In this document: positions 19,092-29,125 of the stretch, one piece after another | How positions within the stretch are numbered: the first letter of the stretch is position 1 | Layout: the number at the start of each line of letters is the position of its first letter | Source: Deinococcus sedimenti | GTDB lineage: Bacteria; Deinococcota; Deinococci; Deinococcales; Deinococcaceae | Assembly: GCF_014648135.1 (NCBI RefSeq) | Contig: NZ_BMQN01000024.1 | Location: 1 to 30,810 of the forward strand | Reading direction: 5' to 3' | Length of the DNA stretch: 30,810 nucleotides | Position numbers and translations under genes: made by a program | Notes under the pieces: model-generated | Databases searched by the model: none | The model's input: only the letters and a program-made list of their open reading frames with translations | What the model was told of the DNA's origin: nothing

Positions 19092-19914
19092 CGCAGGGCG
19101 TGCGGCTGGGGCCCGAAGTCGCCCCTCAGCTTCAGGAGCGCTCAGCCCCCCTGTCGGTCCACCCTTCGTTTGACCTTCAGTCCCGACACTGTGAAAGGTT
19201 TGTCCAGGGCTGCATGTCATCAACGCCGTTGAACCTCTGACCTTTCCAGCTGGAATCACACCAGCGCACCAAGGGAAACACCCAGGAGAAACGAAGGCGG
19301 GTGGGACAGAGAGACGGTAGCCAGCTTTGAGGCATGGAAGGTGGCCTTGATGTAAACGCAGCGCCGCACTCATGCTGCCTGTCCCCCGAGTCCATAACGA
19401 GACTCAAACAAGAGGTCCAGAAATGCCCGGTGGACATGAAGGTTGGCCTGTGCCCGGAGGAGTTGGTGCCCTCTGGTGGCTCTGCCTGACGAAACCACCG
19501 TGGGTGGCCATAGTCTTGCGCGCCTATTCGGTGCGCAGTGTCTCTTCAGACCGCGCCTAACAGCGACGGCAGCGGCAGCACAGCAGCCACGCGGCAGTAC
19601 ACGGCGCAGAAGGTCAGCGTCCAGGACTAACCCAACAACAGCGAAGGACACGGGCTTGAACCTTGTGCCTGCACCGGCAGACACCTTGGCGGCAGGTGCT
19701 GCAGCCGCCTGGTACAGCAGGTCCAGGTTGGACGCCAGGCGCTGAACGCAAAAAGAGCGGCAGCTCGGCCTGACTGACTGCGGAACGGTCACGCCGGGAT
19801 GGCCAGGAGAACGTGGTCAGGGTCGGGCCTAGGATGGCCAGCGCTGATCGGGGGCGCCCGCGCGGAAGACGGTGGGAGAGGTTCTGCGGTCCCGCTGGCA
19901 CTCCGGCGGTGCAC
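19092..19914. other. Intergenic stretch, no convincing gene
   Basis: About 820 bases between the divergent promoters H and I. A minus-strand open frame at 19370-19792 ends in plausible sequence ('QLLRAQANLHVHRAFLDLLFE') but has no start signal or recognisable motif; it may be a decayed gene. Nothing else supportable was seen. Confidence 0.35.
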
Positions 19915-19947
19915 CTTTACAGAAACGCAATACGTGACCTCTAGACT
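19915..19947 (+). promoter_or_regulatory. Direct-repeat promoter, site I (penicillin-binding protein)
   Basis: CTTTACAGAAA (19915-19925), CGCAATACGTG (19926-19936), spacer ACCTC, -10 TAGACT (19942-19947). The second repeat is poor. The ATG at 19958 is 10 bases after the -10, so the leader is at most a few bases. Confidence 0.65.
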
Positions 19948-19957
19948 GATCGGGTTC

Positions 19958-21418
19958 ATGAGGTTTCCCCACTTGTTTCAAGGTTCACATCAAGCCCGGC
20001 AGCGCCGCCGGGTTCGCCTGATGTGGACGGCTGCCTTCCTTGCGTTCACGTCACTCCTCCCAGCATTCTTCAAACTGTCCTGGGCCGGGGAACCGCGCGT
20101 AAATGCGGTGACGCCCACCCGCGGCGCCATTCGCTTGATGGACGGCACCCTGGTGGCCGTCCACACCGCCCAGGGCCGGCAGTATCCCCTGGGCCCGATG
20201 GCGGCGAACGTGGTTGGGTTTCTGGGCGCAGATGGAGGTCTGGAAGGACTGGAGCGAACGCTGAATGCTGAGCTTGCGCAGGGCAAGTCCCAGACCCTGA
20301 CGCTGAACGGCACCATCCAGGCGGCGGCCGAGCAGGTGTTGGAAGAGGCGGTCAAGCGGGTGGAAGCAGCGTCAGGGTCTGTGGTGGTAATGGACCGCCA
20401 CACCGGGCACCTCCTGGCGGTTGCCAACTGGCCCACCTTTGATCCTGGTGCCTGGGCAGGAACCGTTCCAGCGCAGTGGCGCAACCGGGCATTTGTGGAC
20501 GAGTACGAGCCGGGCAGTGTGATCAAGGCACTGACGGTGGCCGCGCTCCTGGAAGAGAACCTGACGTCACCGGCGCAGGTGTATGAGACGCCGATGCGCC
20601 GGCCGTACGCCGGCACGGTCATCAATGACCTGGTCCCGCACCCCTCGGTCCTGCGGACGTGGGAGATCCTGCGGTACTCCAGCAATGTTGGGATGACGCG
20701 CTTAATCGAAAACGTGCCGCCCATGACCCTTCACCGCGCGTTTCAGGCCTTCGGACTGGGCCTGGCAGTTGAGCTTCCCGGCCCCACTGCAAACGGGAGC
20801 CTCGCCGCTCCAGACAGATGGACGCCCTTGACGCAAGCCACCATGTCGTTCGGGCAGGGCCTGAGCGTGACCAACCTCCAGATGGCCGCTGCGTTCAATG
20901 TGATTGCGAATGATGGCGTGTATATCGCCCCCCGACTTTCTCCCGACCAACCGCGGCGCACGCGCCGCGTGCTGCGCCCAGATGTCGCCCGCACCATGCA
21001 GCGGCTCCTTCACGCGGTCATTGATGAAGGCATTCAAAGCCGCGCAGAATTGCCGGGGTATCATGTGGGCGGAAAAACTGGTACAGCGCAGGTCGCTATC
21101 GGCGGCCGGTACAGCAGCGAAGTGTTTACCAGTACGTTCGCTGGCTTCTTTCCAGCCGAACAGCCGCGTTATACCGTGACGGTGATGGTGCGCGGCGCAA
21201 AACGTGAATATCAGGGCTCGCAGCTGGCCGCCCCGATTTTCCGTGACATCACCGCCTACATCCTCTCCATGAATGGCGCGCTGCCTGCACTGATCCCGCC
21301 GCCCACCACCCACGAGGCGGATGAGGTCGGAGCCCAGTCGGACCGTGCTGCAGAGCGCTCCGCGAGGGCTTCCAGAGAGGCAGCCGGGCCGGAGGCAGGC
21401 CCCGTACATGGACCATGA
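19958..21418 (+). CDS. FtsI/PBP2-like transpeptidase (class B penicillin-binding protein)
   Basis: 486 residues. One N-terminal membrane anchor ('RLMWTAAFLAFTSLLPAFF'), a reduced pedestal region with 'TPTRGAIRLMDG' and 'AANVVGFLGADGGLEGLE', and a transpeptidase domain with S187-x-x-K190 ('YEPGSVIKAL'), S241-x-N243 ('RYSSNVGMT') and K373-T-G ('GGKTGTAQVA'). It cross-links peptidoglycan outside the membrane. It is shorter than E. coli FtsI because the pedestal is small. The last 35 residues are Ala/Glu/Arg-rich and of low complexity. Start fixed by site I; longer frames run through the promoter. It converges with the response regulator gene, 12 bases apart. Confidence 0.9.
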   Translation: MRFPHLFQGSHQARQRRRVRLMWTAAFLAFTSLLPAFFKLSWAGEPRVNAVTPTRGAIRLMDGTLVAVHTAQGRQYPLGPMAANVVGFLGADGGLEGLERTLNAELAQGKSQTLTLNGTIQAAAEQVLEEAVKRVEAASGSVVVMDRHTGHLLAVANWPTFDPGAWAGTVPAQWRNRAFVDEYEPGSVIKALTVAALLEENLTSPAQVYETPMRRPYAGTVINDLVPHPSVLRTWEILRYSSNVGMTRLIENVPPMTLHRAFQAFGLGLAVELPGPTANGSLAAPDRWTPLTQATMSFGQGLSVTNLQMAAAFNVIANDGVYIAPRLSPDQPRRTRRVLRPDVARTMQRLLHAVIDEGIQSRAELPGYHVGGKTGTAQVAIGGRYSSEVFTSTFAGFFPAEQPRYTVTVMVRGAKREYQGSQLAAPIFRDITAYILSMNGALPALIPPPTTHEADEVGAQSDRAAERSARASREAAGPEAGPVHGP

Positions 21419-21430
21419 CACGTGCTGCAG

Positions 21431-22101
<671 letters not shown>

Positions 22102-22105
<4 letters not shown>

Positions 22106-22203
22106 GGCGAATGGCCCCGGTCAGCTGGGCACCGGCTGATGGGGGTTACCTTCCTGAGATGAGGCGTAGGTGCCCAGCGGCAGGACACATGACCGTGCGG
22201 CAT
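22102..22203 (-). CDS. Leaderless leader peptide coupled to response regulator 1
   Basis: ATG at 22203-22201 lies exactly 7 bases after the -10 box of site J. The 33-codon frame (begins MPHGHVSCRWAPTPH, ends CPADRGHSP) runs without a gap into the regulator: its TGA overlaps the regulator's GTG as GTGA. It holds two Cys and five His. The message also has a perfect 10-bp inverted repeat, GCTGGGCACC (22178-22169) with GGTGCCCAGC (22133-22124), inside this frame. The arrangement suggests that translation of the leader opens or delivers ribosomes to the regulator start; a metal-sensing role for the Cys and His is speculation. Confidence 0.5.
22124..22178 (-). promoter_or_regulatory. Stem-loop in the leader of response regulator 1
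   Basis: Perfect 10-bp stem with a 35-base loop. The 3' arm ends 18 bases before the regulator start. The loop contains AGGAAGG. Confidence 0.5.
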
Positions 22204-22210
22204 ACGCACC

Positions 22211-22243
22211 ACTGTGCTGGGTTCCTGTTAAGTTCCTGTCAAG
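22211..22243 (-). promoter_or_regulatory. Direct-repeat promoter, site J (response regulator 1)
   Basis: Minus strand: CTTGACAGGAA (22243-22233), CTTAACAGGAA (22232-22222), spacer CCCAG, -10 CACAGT (22216-22211). The two repeats match at 10 of 11 positions. Confidence 0.75.
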
Positions 22244-22723
22244 ACGTGAGAGGACAAGCAGGGTCAGCAGGCCCACTGCCGCCGACTACTCCACGCACTG
22301 CAGAATTTGAGGCGAGCCTTGTCTGACCTTGCGCCTGAACACAGTGTGCTCCTGTTCAGCGACCGGGGCACGGGCGTGATCAAAGGGTGCGGCGCCGAAG
22401 CACGCTGGACCAGTCGCCGCCGGTCAGAAGACCCCGCGACAATTCGAAGTCCACACAGATGGGCCCAGGCGGACCGCACTGCCGCCGGCCGTCCCCTTGA
22501 TGCCCGCCGCCACGACGTTCTGTCCACACCGCGCCTGGCGCCGTTGATGCCGCGTCGCCCAGGACAGCCTGTTGTGGTGTTCATGTGGTTCCGCCGGGCG
22601 CAATGTGGCGCGCGGTCTGGCCCTCCTACCCCTGAGCCCTGTGCGCACGGCGCTCTCACCCTCCCGACTTCGGGTTGCATCTGACCGTGGACCACGGCGG
22701 AGAAGAGAGGTTCAGTTGCCCGC
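22244..22723. other. Intergenic stretch, nothing recognised
   Basis: About 480 bases between the regulator's promoter and the 3' end of the DUF3105 gene. Open frames exist on both strands, but none has start signals, family motifs or likely composition. No repeat or hairpin stood out. Confidence 0.4.
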
Positions 22724-23218
22724 TCAGACCGTATCGTCGGACGCGCCCGTGCAGGAAGCGCCAACCTCAGGGGCTTCACCGGCCTGCTCGTACTTCTGGA
22801 TGAACTGCGCGATGCGTGCATCCCCGGCGTCCTGCACTTCAAGTTGTTTGTTCCAGGCTGTCACAATGATCGGCGCCGACTGAGACTCATGAGGAGAGAG
22901 GAGGGTGGAGGAACGCCCATCCACCAGCCCTTTGAGCTGCTGCACCTGACTGGCGCCCAAGTCCGGCTGATACGACACCCATACGGCGCCGTGCTCCAGG
23001 CTGTGGACGGCGTATTCATCGTAGATGGGTCGGTCGTACACCCCGCAATTCTGCCAGGTACTGTTGTGCGCCCCGCCCGCCGGTGAGCGCTGGGCATAGT
23101 CCAGTCGCCCAGCTTGGTGCAGCCCACCTTCATTCTTGAAGCTCTTCACGCCCTCAATTTCACCGCCGTTTTGGGCACAGGCAGCGAGCAGGACGGCGAG
23201 CGGCAGAAGACGTTTCAT
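22724..23218 (-). CDS. DUF3105 lipoprotein
   Basis: 164 residues. Lipoprotein signal with lipobox (LPLAVLLAAC), so it is anchored by a lipidated Cys. The DUF3105 core is clear: 'HNSTWQNCGVYDRPIYDEYAVHSLEHGAVWVSYQPDL', with its fixed His, Cys and Glu residues, which would suit metal binding. Function unknown. ATG behind AAAGGAG. It follows the TlpA-like gene by about 90 bases on the same strand; a lipidated protein here is a possible client of the nearby lgt and lnt. Confidence 0.88.
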   Translation of the reverse strand: MKRLLPLAVLLAACAQNGGEIEGVKSFKNEGGLHQAGRLDYAQRSPAGGAHNSTWQNCGVYDRPIYDEYAVHSLEHGAVWVSYQPDLGASQVQQLKGLVDGRSSTLLSPHESQSAPIIVTAWNKQLEVQDAGDARIAQFIQKYEQAGEAPEVGASCTGASDDTV

Positions 23219-23309
23219 GGCACTCCTTTCACAGATTGACCTTGCGACGGTCGAATTGAGCGAACTGAGGTGGAGTCGGACACGAGCCTTTCCCTGAGGG
23301 CGTTCGATA

Positions 23310-23879
23310 TCACAGCGTGGGCACCCCGATCTTTTGAAGGCCGATATTCAAGCGTTCCCGGCTCAGGCCGCCCCGGTCCACATGCTGAACCACGCCATCA
23401 GCGCTGATGAAGAAGGTCTCTGGTACGCCAGCCACCCCGTAGTTAATGCCCGTCCGCGTGCCAGGATCACGAAGGTTGGGGTAGGCCAAGCTGTACTCGC
23501 GGATAAAGTCGCGGGCGTTCTGCTCACTGGGCTCCAGATACAGCACGCCGAGGACCACAAGCCCCTCCTGACCCGTCTGACGCGTACTCAGTTCCCGGAA
23601 AAGGGGCGCTTCCTCACGGCAAGGCCCACACCAGGACGCCCAGAAATTGAGGATGACCGGCCGTCCCTGGAGTGAGACGAGGCTGATGGTAGAACCGTCG
23701 AGGGTCTGCAAGGTGAGCGGAGGCGCTGATTTCCCCACAAGAGGACCGCCATCAGTGGCGTTGCGCGCGGGACTCAGGAGGGTGGCCGCCAGAAGAGCAA
23801 CCAGACCAGCAGCCAGGAGGGGGGGCAAGAGCTGGCGCCACAGGGGCGGACGTGGTGAAGCGGAGAAGAATGGTGTCAT
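23310..23879 (-). CDS. TlpA/ResA/CcmG-type membrane-anchored thioredoxin
   Basis: 189 residues from ATG 23879 (behind TGGAGCC). One N-terminal anchor helix ('[19 protein letters not shown]'), then a thioredoxin fold with C84-G-P-C87 in '[15 protein letters not shown]' and the cis-Pro in '[11 protein letters not shown]'. Such proteins reduce disulfides outside the membrane, for example in cytochrome c or CuA maturation. With copper, which oxidises thiols, a periplasmic reductant is sensible. A longer start at 23903 lacks a ribosome binding site. Confidence 0.88.
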   Translation of the reverse strand: MTPFFSASPRPPLWRQLLPPLLAAGLVALLAATLLSPARNATDGGPLVGKSAPPLTLQTLDGSTISLVSLQGRPVILNFWASWCGPCREEAPLFRELSTRQTGQEGLVVLGVLYLEPSEQNARDFIREYSLAYPNLRDPGTRTGINYGVAGVPETFFISADGVVQHVDRGGLSRERLNIGLQKIGVPTL

Positions 23880-24076
23880 GTGTGGCTCCAGGACCACGAC
23901 CATTTGGGCGTGGGCGTTTGATGCTCAGGGGGCCGGGAAAGTCCAGCAAGACAGTTGCGACGCATCTGCAGCCGGGGGTGAGGCCTTTCCGACGGTCAGA
24001 CATGGCGAACACGGAGGGCCACGCCTCGATCTCTCCGCGCACGCGGTGACCTCAGCCGTCGTGCCCGACTGCTCCT

Positions 24077-25123
24077 TCAAGGGCGCGGCGCCATCACGTA
24101 GGCCATGCCGCCCGCATGGTTCAGCCACAGCCGTTCGAACACGGCCCGGGGGTACGTGCGTTTAACGGTCGCGTCGGACGGCGCGGCCGGGTCGTTCACG
24201 ACCGGGTTCCCTCGGGCGTCAAAGCCAGCCAGGACCAGCAGATGCCCATTCGACCACGACAGGGGCGCGCCAGGGAGTTCGCCCGCTTGAAACCGAATGC
24301 TGACGGCCAACGGTATGCTGCGCTGCACGAACACCTCCGCGTCCCGCAAGCTTCCCAGGCGGGTGACATACGCCTGGAGGCCCTGTCCCCCGGCGTAAGC
24401 GGTATTAAACGACCAATTGCCATACCCGTCGTACGCCTGATCAAAGGTGGCTGCGGCGGCGACCGGCACCGGTACAGGCCGGTTCCAGAAGCCGAGCAGC
24501 ATGCTGACGCTGGTGGGACTGCACCAGACCTCCCCACCACCCGGGTAGATCATCTGCGACCGGCGGGGAACGTCGAGCACGCGGTTCCAGGCATTGTGCT
24601 GGCCGGCTTTGCCCTGATCTCTCAGGCGCAGCGCGGTGTCAGACGTATTGACGGACAGCAGGTGAACTTGGAGACCCGCGCCCAGGGTCACGCGCGTCTG
24701 AAAGGCGGTGCTGCGGAAGCCCAGCGTCAGGGTGTCGGTGTTGACCGTGCCGTCAGCTGTGCGTGTGACGGGCGCGCTGCGCCGCGCGCCACTGGCCCGC
24801 CAGGTGCCGAATCCGAAGTACGGCGTCCAGCGGCCATCGGGCCTGCGCACCCGCACCTCGAGCTGCAGGGCGCTGCCCGCTGGGCCCGTCACGTTCCAGC
24901 TGGGAATCAGCTCATTGAATGGCGCGACTTCCATGACGGGGGTCTCCAGCCGGCCCCCTGCCGTGGCTGGCAGGACCTGCCAGGTGGACGGCACACTGGT
25001 CTCGGCCTGTGCCGCCTGAATCAGAGGGGAGGGAACGCCAAAACTGGTCTGCTGAGCGTAGGGTGCGGCGGCCCCCACAGACAACAGGCCTGTTCCGAAC
25101 AAGGTCGTGCGTGCAAGCTTCAC
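24077..25123 (-). CDS. Secreted C39-like (Peptidase_C39_2) cysteine peptidase
   Basis: 348 residues from GTG 25123. Signal peptide ([19 protein letters not shown]), an N-terminal beta-rich part of about 150 residues ('[23 protein letters not shown]'), then the peptidase with its Cys in '[16 protein letters not shown]', His in '[19 protein letters not shown]' and Asp in 'NDPAAP'. It differs from the C39 protein at 11213 in layout. The GTG is 7 bases after the -10 of site K, a leaderless start; a 28-codon upstream extension runs into the promoter and is dropped. Substrate unknown. Confidence 0.85.
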   Translation of the reverse strand: MKLARTTLFGTGLLSVGAAAPYAQQTSFGVPSPLIQAAQAETSVPSTWQVLPATAGGRLETPVMEVAPFNELIPSWNVTGPAGSALQLEVRVRRPDGRWTPYFGFGTWRASGARRSAPVTRTADGTVNTDTLTLGFRSTAFQTRVTLGAGLQVHLLSVNTSDTALRLRDQGKAGQHNAWNRVLDVPRRSQMIYPGGGEVWCSPTSVSMLLGFWNRPVPVPVAAAATFDQAYDGYGNWSFNTAYAGGQGLQAYVTRLGSLRDAEVFVQRSIPLAVSIRFQAGELPGAPLSWSNGHLLVLAGFDARGNPVVNDPAAPSDATVKRTYPRAVFERLWLNHAGGMAYVMAPRP

Positions 25124-25130
25124 AGTCCTG

Positions 25131-25163
25131 ACCTTAAGTGCGCCCTGTTTTGTTCGTGTTAAG
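25131..25163 (-). promoter_or_regulatory. Direct-repeat promoter, site K (second C39 peptidase)
   Basis: Minus strand: CTTAACACGAA (25163-25153), CAAAACAGGGC (25152-25142), spacer GCACT, -10 TAAGGT (25136-25131), then 7 bases to the GTG. Confidence 0.7.
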
Positions 25164-25215
25164 GCGAACGTGGGGCCCGCACGCCGCCTGGGCCTCGCCA
25201 GCTTCACCCCATGTG

Positions 25216-25240
25216 GAAGGCACCCGCGCTGGGTGCCTTC
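25216..25240. terminator. Hairpin behind the second DUF305 gene
   Basis: GAAGGCACCC (25216-25225) and GGGTGCCTTC (25231-25240), perfect 10-bp stem with a 5-base loop, about 80 bases after the DUF305 stop on the minus strand. No T-run. Confidence 0.6.
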
Positions 25241-25320
25241 GGCCGGTTCTTGTGGTGAGGTCTGGCCTGGACGCGGCGGATCTTATCCGCTGCTGGCCCC
25301 TCCGCCTGGGGCGCCGCGCC

Positions 25321-25953
25321 TTACAGGCCGCGCTTCTTGAGCCACGTGCGGTAGTCGAGCATTTCTTTCGCCTGCGCCGTGATGATGGTTTTGGCAAGGC
25401 TCAGCACACGGGCGTCCTGCCCCTGCTGCAAGGCGAGGTTGGCCATGTCGATGGCGGACGCATGGTGGGGCAGCATGCCCTGCACGAACGCCACATCCGG
25501 GGTCTTGGACTTCTTCACCATGTCGGCCATGCCGCTCATGCTGCTTTTCATCTGGTTGGCCATGGCGGTGTTCACACCGCCCATGCTTTTGAGGAGGGTG
25601 TTCATCTGGGTAATCTCGCGGGTCTGATCCTTGATCACGGCGTTCGCCCAGGCTTTCACGGTGGCGTCCTTGCTCACCGGGAGCGCGGCCTTGGCCATAT
25701 CCACCGCCATCTGGTGATGGGGCACCATCATGCTCAGGAACGCGCGGTCAAAGGCTTTTCCCTCGAGTTTGGTCAGGGCGCTCAGGTCCATTTTGTCCAT
25801 CTTCATGGCGCTGGACGCGTTGCCCATGCCCGGCATATTGCTGTGGTCCATCCCGGCCATGCCCTGGGCAAGGGCCGCGCCGGTCAGCAGGGCTCCTGCC
25901 GTCAGGAGGGTGATCAGGCCAGCAGGTTTGGGAGTGCGTCGTGTGGTCGTCAT
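25321..25953 (-). CDS. DUF305 protein, exported, second copy
   Basis: 210 residues. Signal peptide ('LITLLTAGALLTGAALAQG'), Met/His-rich segment ('MAGMDHSNMPGMGNASSAMKMDKMD') and two DUF305 repeats with 'MMVPHHQMAVDMAKAAL' and 'MLPHHASAIDMANLAL'. Same family as the protein at 13428 but with its own promoter (site L). Leaderless start: ATG 6 bases after the -10. Probably binds copper outside the membrane. It diverges from the kinase gene, whose promoter overlaps the same boxes. Confidence 0.9.
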   Translation of the reverse strand: MTTTRRTPKPAGLITLLTAGALLTGAALAQGMAGMDHSNMPGMGNASSAMKMDKMDLSALTKLEGKAFDRAFLSMMVPHHQMAVDMAKAALPVSKDATVKAWANAVIKDQTREITQMNTLLKSMGGVNTAMANQMKSSMSGMADMVKKSKTPDVAFVQGMLPHHASAIDMANLALQQGQDARVLSLAKTIITAQAKEMLDYRTWLKKRGL

Positions 25954-25959
25954 ACCTTC

Positions 25960-25992
25960 ACCCTAGAGAAGACATGTAAAGTTCCTGTAAAG
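25960..25992 (-). promoter_or_regulatory. Direct-repeat promoter, site L (DUF305), shared with the kinase
   Basis: Minus strand: CTTTACAGGAA (25992-25982), CTTTACATGTC (25981-25971), spacer TTCTC, -10 TAGGGT (25965-25960). On the plus strand the kinase's -10 is TAGGCT (26007-26012), so the boxes cover where its -35 should be. Binding here could activate DUF305 and affect the kinase in the other direction. Confidence 0.8.
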
Positions 25993-26022
25993 CCCGCCCC
26001 GCGCGGTAGGCTCAGGGGGCGT

Positions 26023-27141
26023 ATGCGCCTGTTTCCCCGACTGCTGCTCAACCACCTGGCCGTGATGGCGGTGCTCAGCGTGGTGCTGCTGGTGGCCGCA
26101 GAACTGGCGGCGCATCCGTTCATTCAGCACCACGTCAACGAGATGGTGCAGCTGCTGGGGGACGCGGGGGCCGCCATGCGCGGTGACCTGAATGAGGGCA
26201 TGCGCGCCACCCTGACCCGCGCGCTGTTCAGTGCCCTGCCGCCCGCGCTGCTGGTGGCGGCCGTGACCGCGTGGGTGGCCGCGCGCCGGGTGACGGCGTC
26301 GGTGCGCACCCTGCAGGCGGGCAGCGCCGCCCTGGCCCGGGGGGAGTACCGCCGCCGCCTGCCGGAAGGCGGGCAGGATGAACTGGCGGAGCTCGCGCAC
26401 AGCTTCAACACCATGGCCAGCACCCTGGCCAGCGTGGAGCAGTCGCGGGTGGAACTGATCGGGAACGTCGCGCATGAGTTGCGCGCGCCGGTCGCGGCGG
26501 TGCGCGGGTACGTGGAGGCCGCGCAGGACGGCGTGATGGCGCATGACCAGGCCTTGAGCGCCATTCAACGGGAACTGGCGGGCCTGGAGCGCCTGGCGGG
26601 GGACCTGAGTCTGGTCAGCCGGGTGGAGGCCGGGCAGGTGGAGTTGACGCTGCAGGACGTGCTGGTGGCGGCGTTGCTCGCCCAGGTGCAGGACCGGTAC
26701 GCGCTGGCGTTCGAGGACAAAGGCGTGACACTCCAGGTAGACGCAGGCCGGGCAGGACTGCAGGTGCGGGCGGATCCGGCGCGATCAGTGCAGATTCTCG
26801 CGAATCTGCTGAGCAACGCGCTGCGGCACACCGCGCCGGGCGGTGCGGTGCGGGTGGGCGCGCAGGACGCCGGCGGTGGGGTGCGCCTCGTGGTGCAGGA
26901 CACCGGCACCGGCATCGCGCCCGAGCACCTGCACCGGGTGTTCGAGCGCTTCTTCCGGGCGGACGCGGCCCGCACGCGGGGGGAGGGCTGTGGCGTGGGC
27001 CTGACGGTCGCGCGGGGCCTGACGCGGGCGATGGGGGGCGAGTTGAGCGTAACCTCCACGCCCGGTGTGGGGAGCGTGTTTCAGGTGGAGTTGCCGGCCA
27101 GCAGGGACCGGCTGGACCCGCCCGCCTTTACAGAAACGTAA
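26023..27141 (+). CDS. Membrane sensor histidine kinase
   Basis: 372 residues. Two membrane helices (about 8-30 and 68-88) flank a short sensor segment of about 40 residues with several His and Met ('HPFIQHHVNEMVQLLGDAG'), then HAMP, dimerisation domain with H151 ('IGNVAHELRAPVAAVRGY'), and ATPase domain with N-box ('ANLLSNALRHT'), G1 ('DTGTGIAP'), F-box ('VFERFFRAD') and G2 ('GCGVGLTVARGL'). It phosphorylates OmpR-type regulators; both regulators in the window are candidates. The sensor loop is too small for a folded domain, so it may bind metal directly with its His residues or sense membrane state. Confidence 0.93.
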   Translation: MRLFPRLLLNHLAVMAVLSVVLLVAAELAAHPFIQHHVNEMVQLLGDAGAAMRGDLNEGMRATLTRALFSALPPALLVAAVTAWVAARRVTASVRTLQAGSAALARGEYRRRLPEGGQDELAELAHSFNTMASTLASVEQSRVELIGNVAHELRAPVAAVRGYVEAAQDGVMAHDQALSAIQRELAGLERLAGDLSLVSRVEAGQVELTLQDVLVAALLAQVQDRYALAFEDKGVTLQVDAGRAGLQVRADPARSVQILANLLSNALRHTAPGGAVRVGAQDAGGGVRLVVQDTGTGIAPEHLHRVFERFFRADAARTRGEGCGVGLTVARGLTRAMGGELSVTSTPGVGSVFQVELPASRDRLDPPAFTET

Positions 27142-27158
27142 CGTCCGACCCGTACGGT
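27126..27158 (+). promoter_or_regulatory. Direct-repeat promoter, site M (BNR lipoprotein)
   Basis: CTTTACAGAAA (27126-27136), CGTAACGTCCG (27137-27147), spacer ACCCG, -10 TACGGT (27153-27158), then 7 bases to ATG 27166. The first repeat lies within the last codons of the kinase gene. Confidence 0.75.
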
Positions 27159-27165
27159 GGCCGGG

Positions 27166-27954
27166 ATGAGACGGATGGTCGGCTGGGGGGTGGGGGCGGC
27201 GCTGGTGCTGGCGCTCGTGGGGTGCGGGCGGGCGCCGAAGGCGCAGACCTTGAGTGGGGACTTTCACGCGCTGCAGGTGCTGGGCAGCGGCACGGTCCTG
27301 TACGGGGAGCATGCGGGGGTGCGCCGCAGCGTGGACGGGGGGCGGACGTGGGCCGCGCCGGACGGGGCAGGCGACGCCATGGCGCTCACCCGGACCCGGG
27401 ACGGCACGGTCCTGGCAGGGCATGAGGTGCTGAAGGTCAGCCGGGATGACGGCCGGACCTGGACGGACCTGGGGTTCGGGAACCTGCCGGGCCGGGACCT
27501 GCACGGGTTCGCGGTGGACCCGGGCCGGCCGGAGGTGTGGTACGCGAACGTGATGGGGCGGGGGGTGTTCCGCACGGCAGACGGTCAGGACTGGACGCAC
27601 CTGTCGGACGCCACGGCGGGCGCGTCGGTGCTCGCGGCAGGCCCGCAGCTCGCGCTGTACGCGCTGGACGCCCAGGGTCTGCTGGTGTCGCCGGACGGCG
27701 TGACCTGGACCCGGCGCCCGGACGCGCCGCGCGGCGTGCATCTGGATGTGCACCCGGACAGTGGCGTGCTGTTCCTGGCGGGGCCGGACGGCGCGTTCCG
27801 GTCCACCAATCAGGGGCGGACGTGGACGTCCCTCGCGTTGCCGGAAGGCGCGCGGCTCATCGCGGTGTCGCCTCAGAATGGGGATCAGTTGATCGCGGTG
27901 GGGCTCAGTGGCGCGGTGTACCGCTCGGCGAATGGTGGAGGCCGGTGGCAGTAA
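27166..27954 (+). CDS. BNR/Asp-box beta-propeller lipoprotein
   Basis: 262 residues. Lipobox 'LALVGC' after a short signal. About six repeats with the Asp-box pattern S-x-D-x-G-x-x-W: 'SVDGGRTW', 'SRDDGRTW', 'TADGQDW', 'SPDGVTW', 'STNQGRTW' and 'SANGGGRW'. This is the fold of sialidase-like and photosystem-assembly (YCF48-like) propellers; genome pipelines call similar lipoproteins glycosyl hydrolases, but no catalytic residues are evident to me. Leaderless ATG; the GTG at 27157 overlaps the -10 box. As a lipoprotein directly before lgt it is a likely Lgt/Lnt client and, by analogy with NlpE in Cpx signalling, could be a sensor; that is speculation. Confidence 0.85.
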   Translation: MRRMVGWGVGAALVLALVGCGRAPKAQTLSGDFHALQVLGSGTVLYGEHAGVRRSVDGGRTWAAPDGAGDAMALTRTRDGTVLAGHEVLKVSRDDGRTWTDLGFGNLPGRDLHGFAVDPGRPEVWYANVMGRGVFRTADGQDWTHLSDATAGASVLAAGPQLALYALDAQGLLVSPDGVTWTRRPDAPRGVHLDVHPDSGVLFLAGPDGAFRSTNQGRTWTSLALPEGARLIAVSPQNGDQLIAVGLSGAVYRSANGGGRWQ

Positions 27955-28028
27955 GGGAAGGGGGTGCACCGGGGTTCGTGCCTTGACCCCCGTCACGCCC
28001 TGACCTGCCGGACCGGCTCCATCACCTG

Positions 28029-28061
28029 TCTGACAGAAGCTTAACGAGCTTTGGTTACGGT
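28029..28061 (+). promoter_or_regulatory. Weaker direct-repeat promoter, site N (lgt)
   Basis: TCTGACAGAAG (28029-28039), CTTAACGAGCT (28040-28050), spacer TTGGT, -10 TACGGT (28056-28061). Each half matches the consensus less well, but the spacing is the same. The message has a 23-base or so leader with AAGGAGG before ATG 28091. Confidence 0.5.
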
Positions 28062-28090
28062 AAGCAGCGTTCCAATCGTAAGGAGGACAG

Positions 28091-28990
<900 letters not shown>

Positions 28991-29125
28991 CGCCTGATCC
29001 GCAGTGCTCCCATGGCCATTCTGGTGGAACCGCGCCTCCCTGTTGAGCCTGGGCCCGCCTCGGAAGGTCCTGGGGGATGAGGGTGGTCCACCGCAGTGGA
29101 AGTGAGGTGGGCGGTCTCCAGATGG

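Noticed and set aside
19370..19792. 140-codon minus-strand frame
   Set aside because: No start signals, motif or neighbour logic; kept only as a note on the intergenic stretch.
22307..22684. 125-codon plus-strand frame and overlapping minus-strand frames
   Set aside because: Composition and lack of start signals; no recognisable protein.
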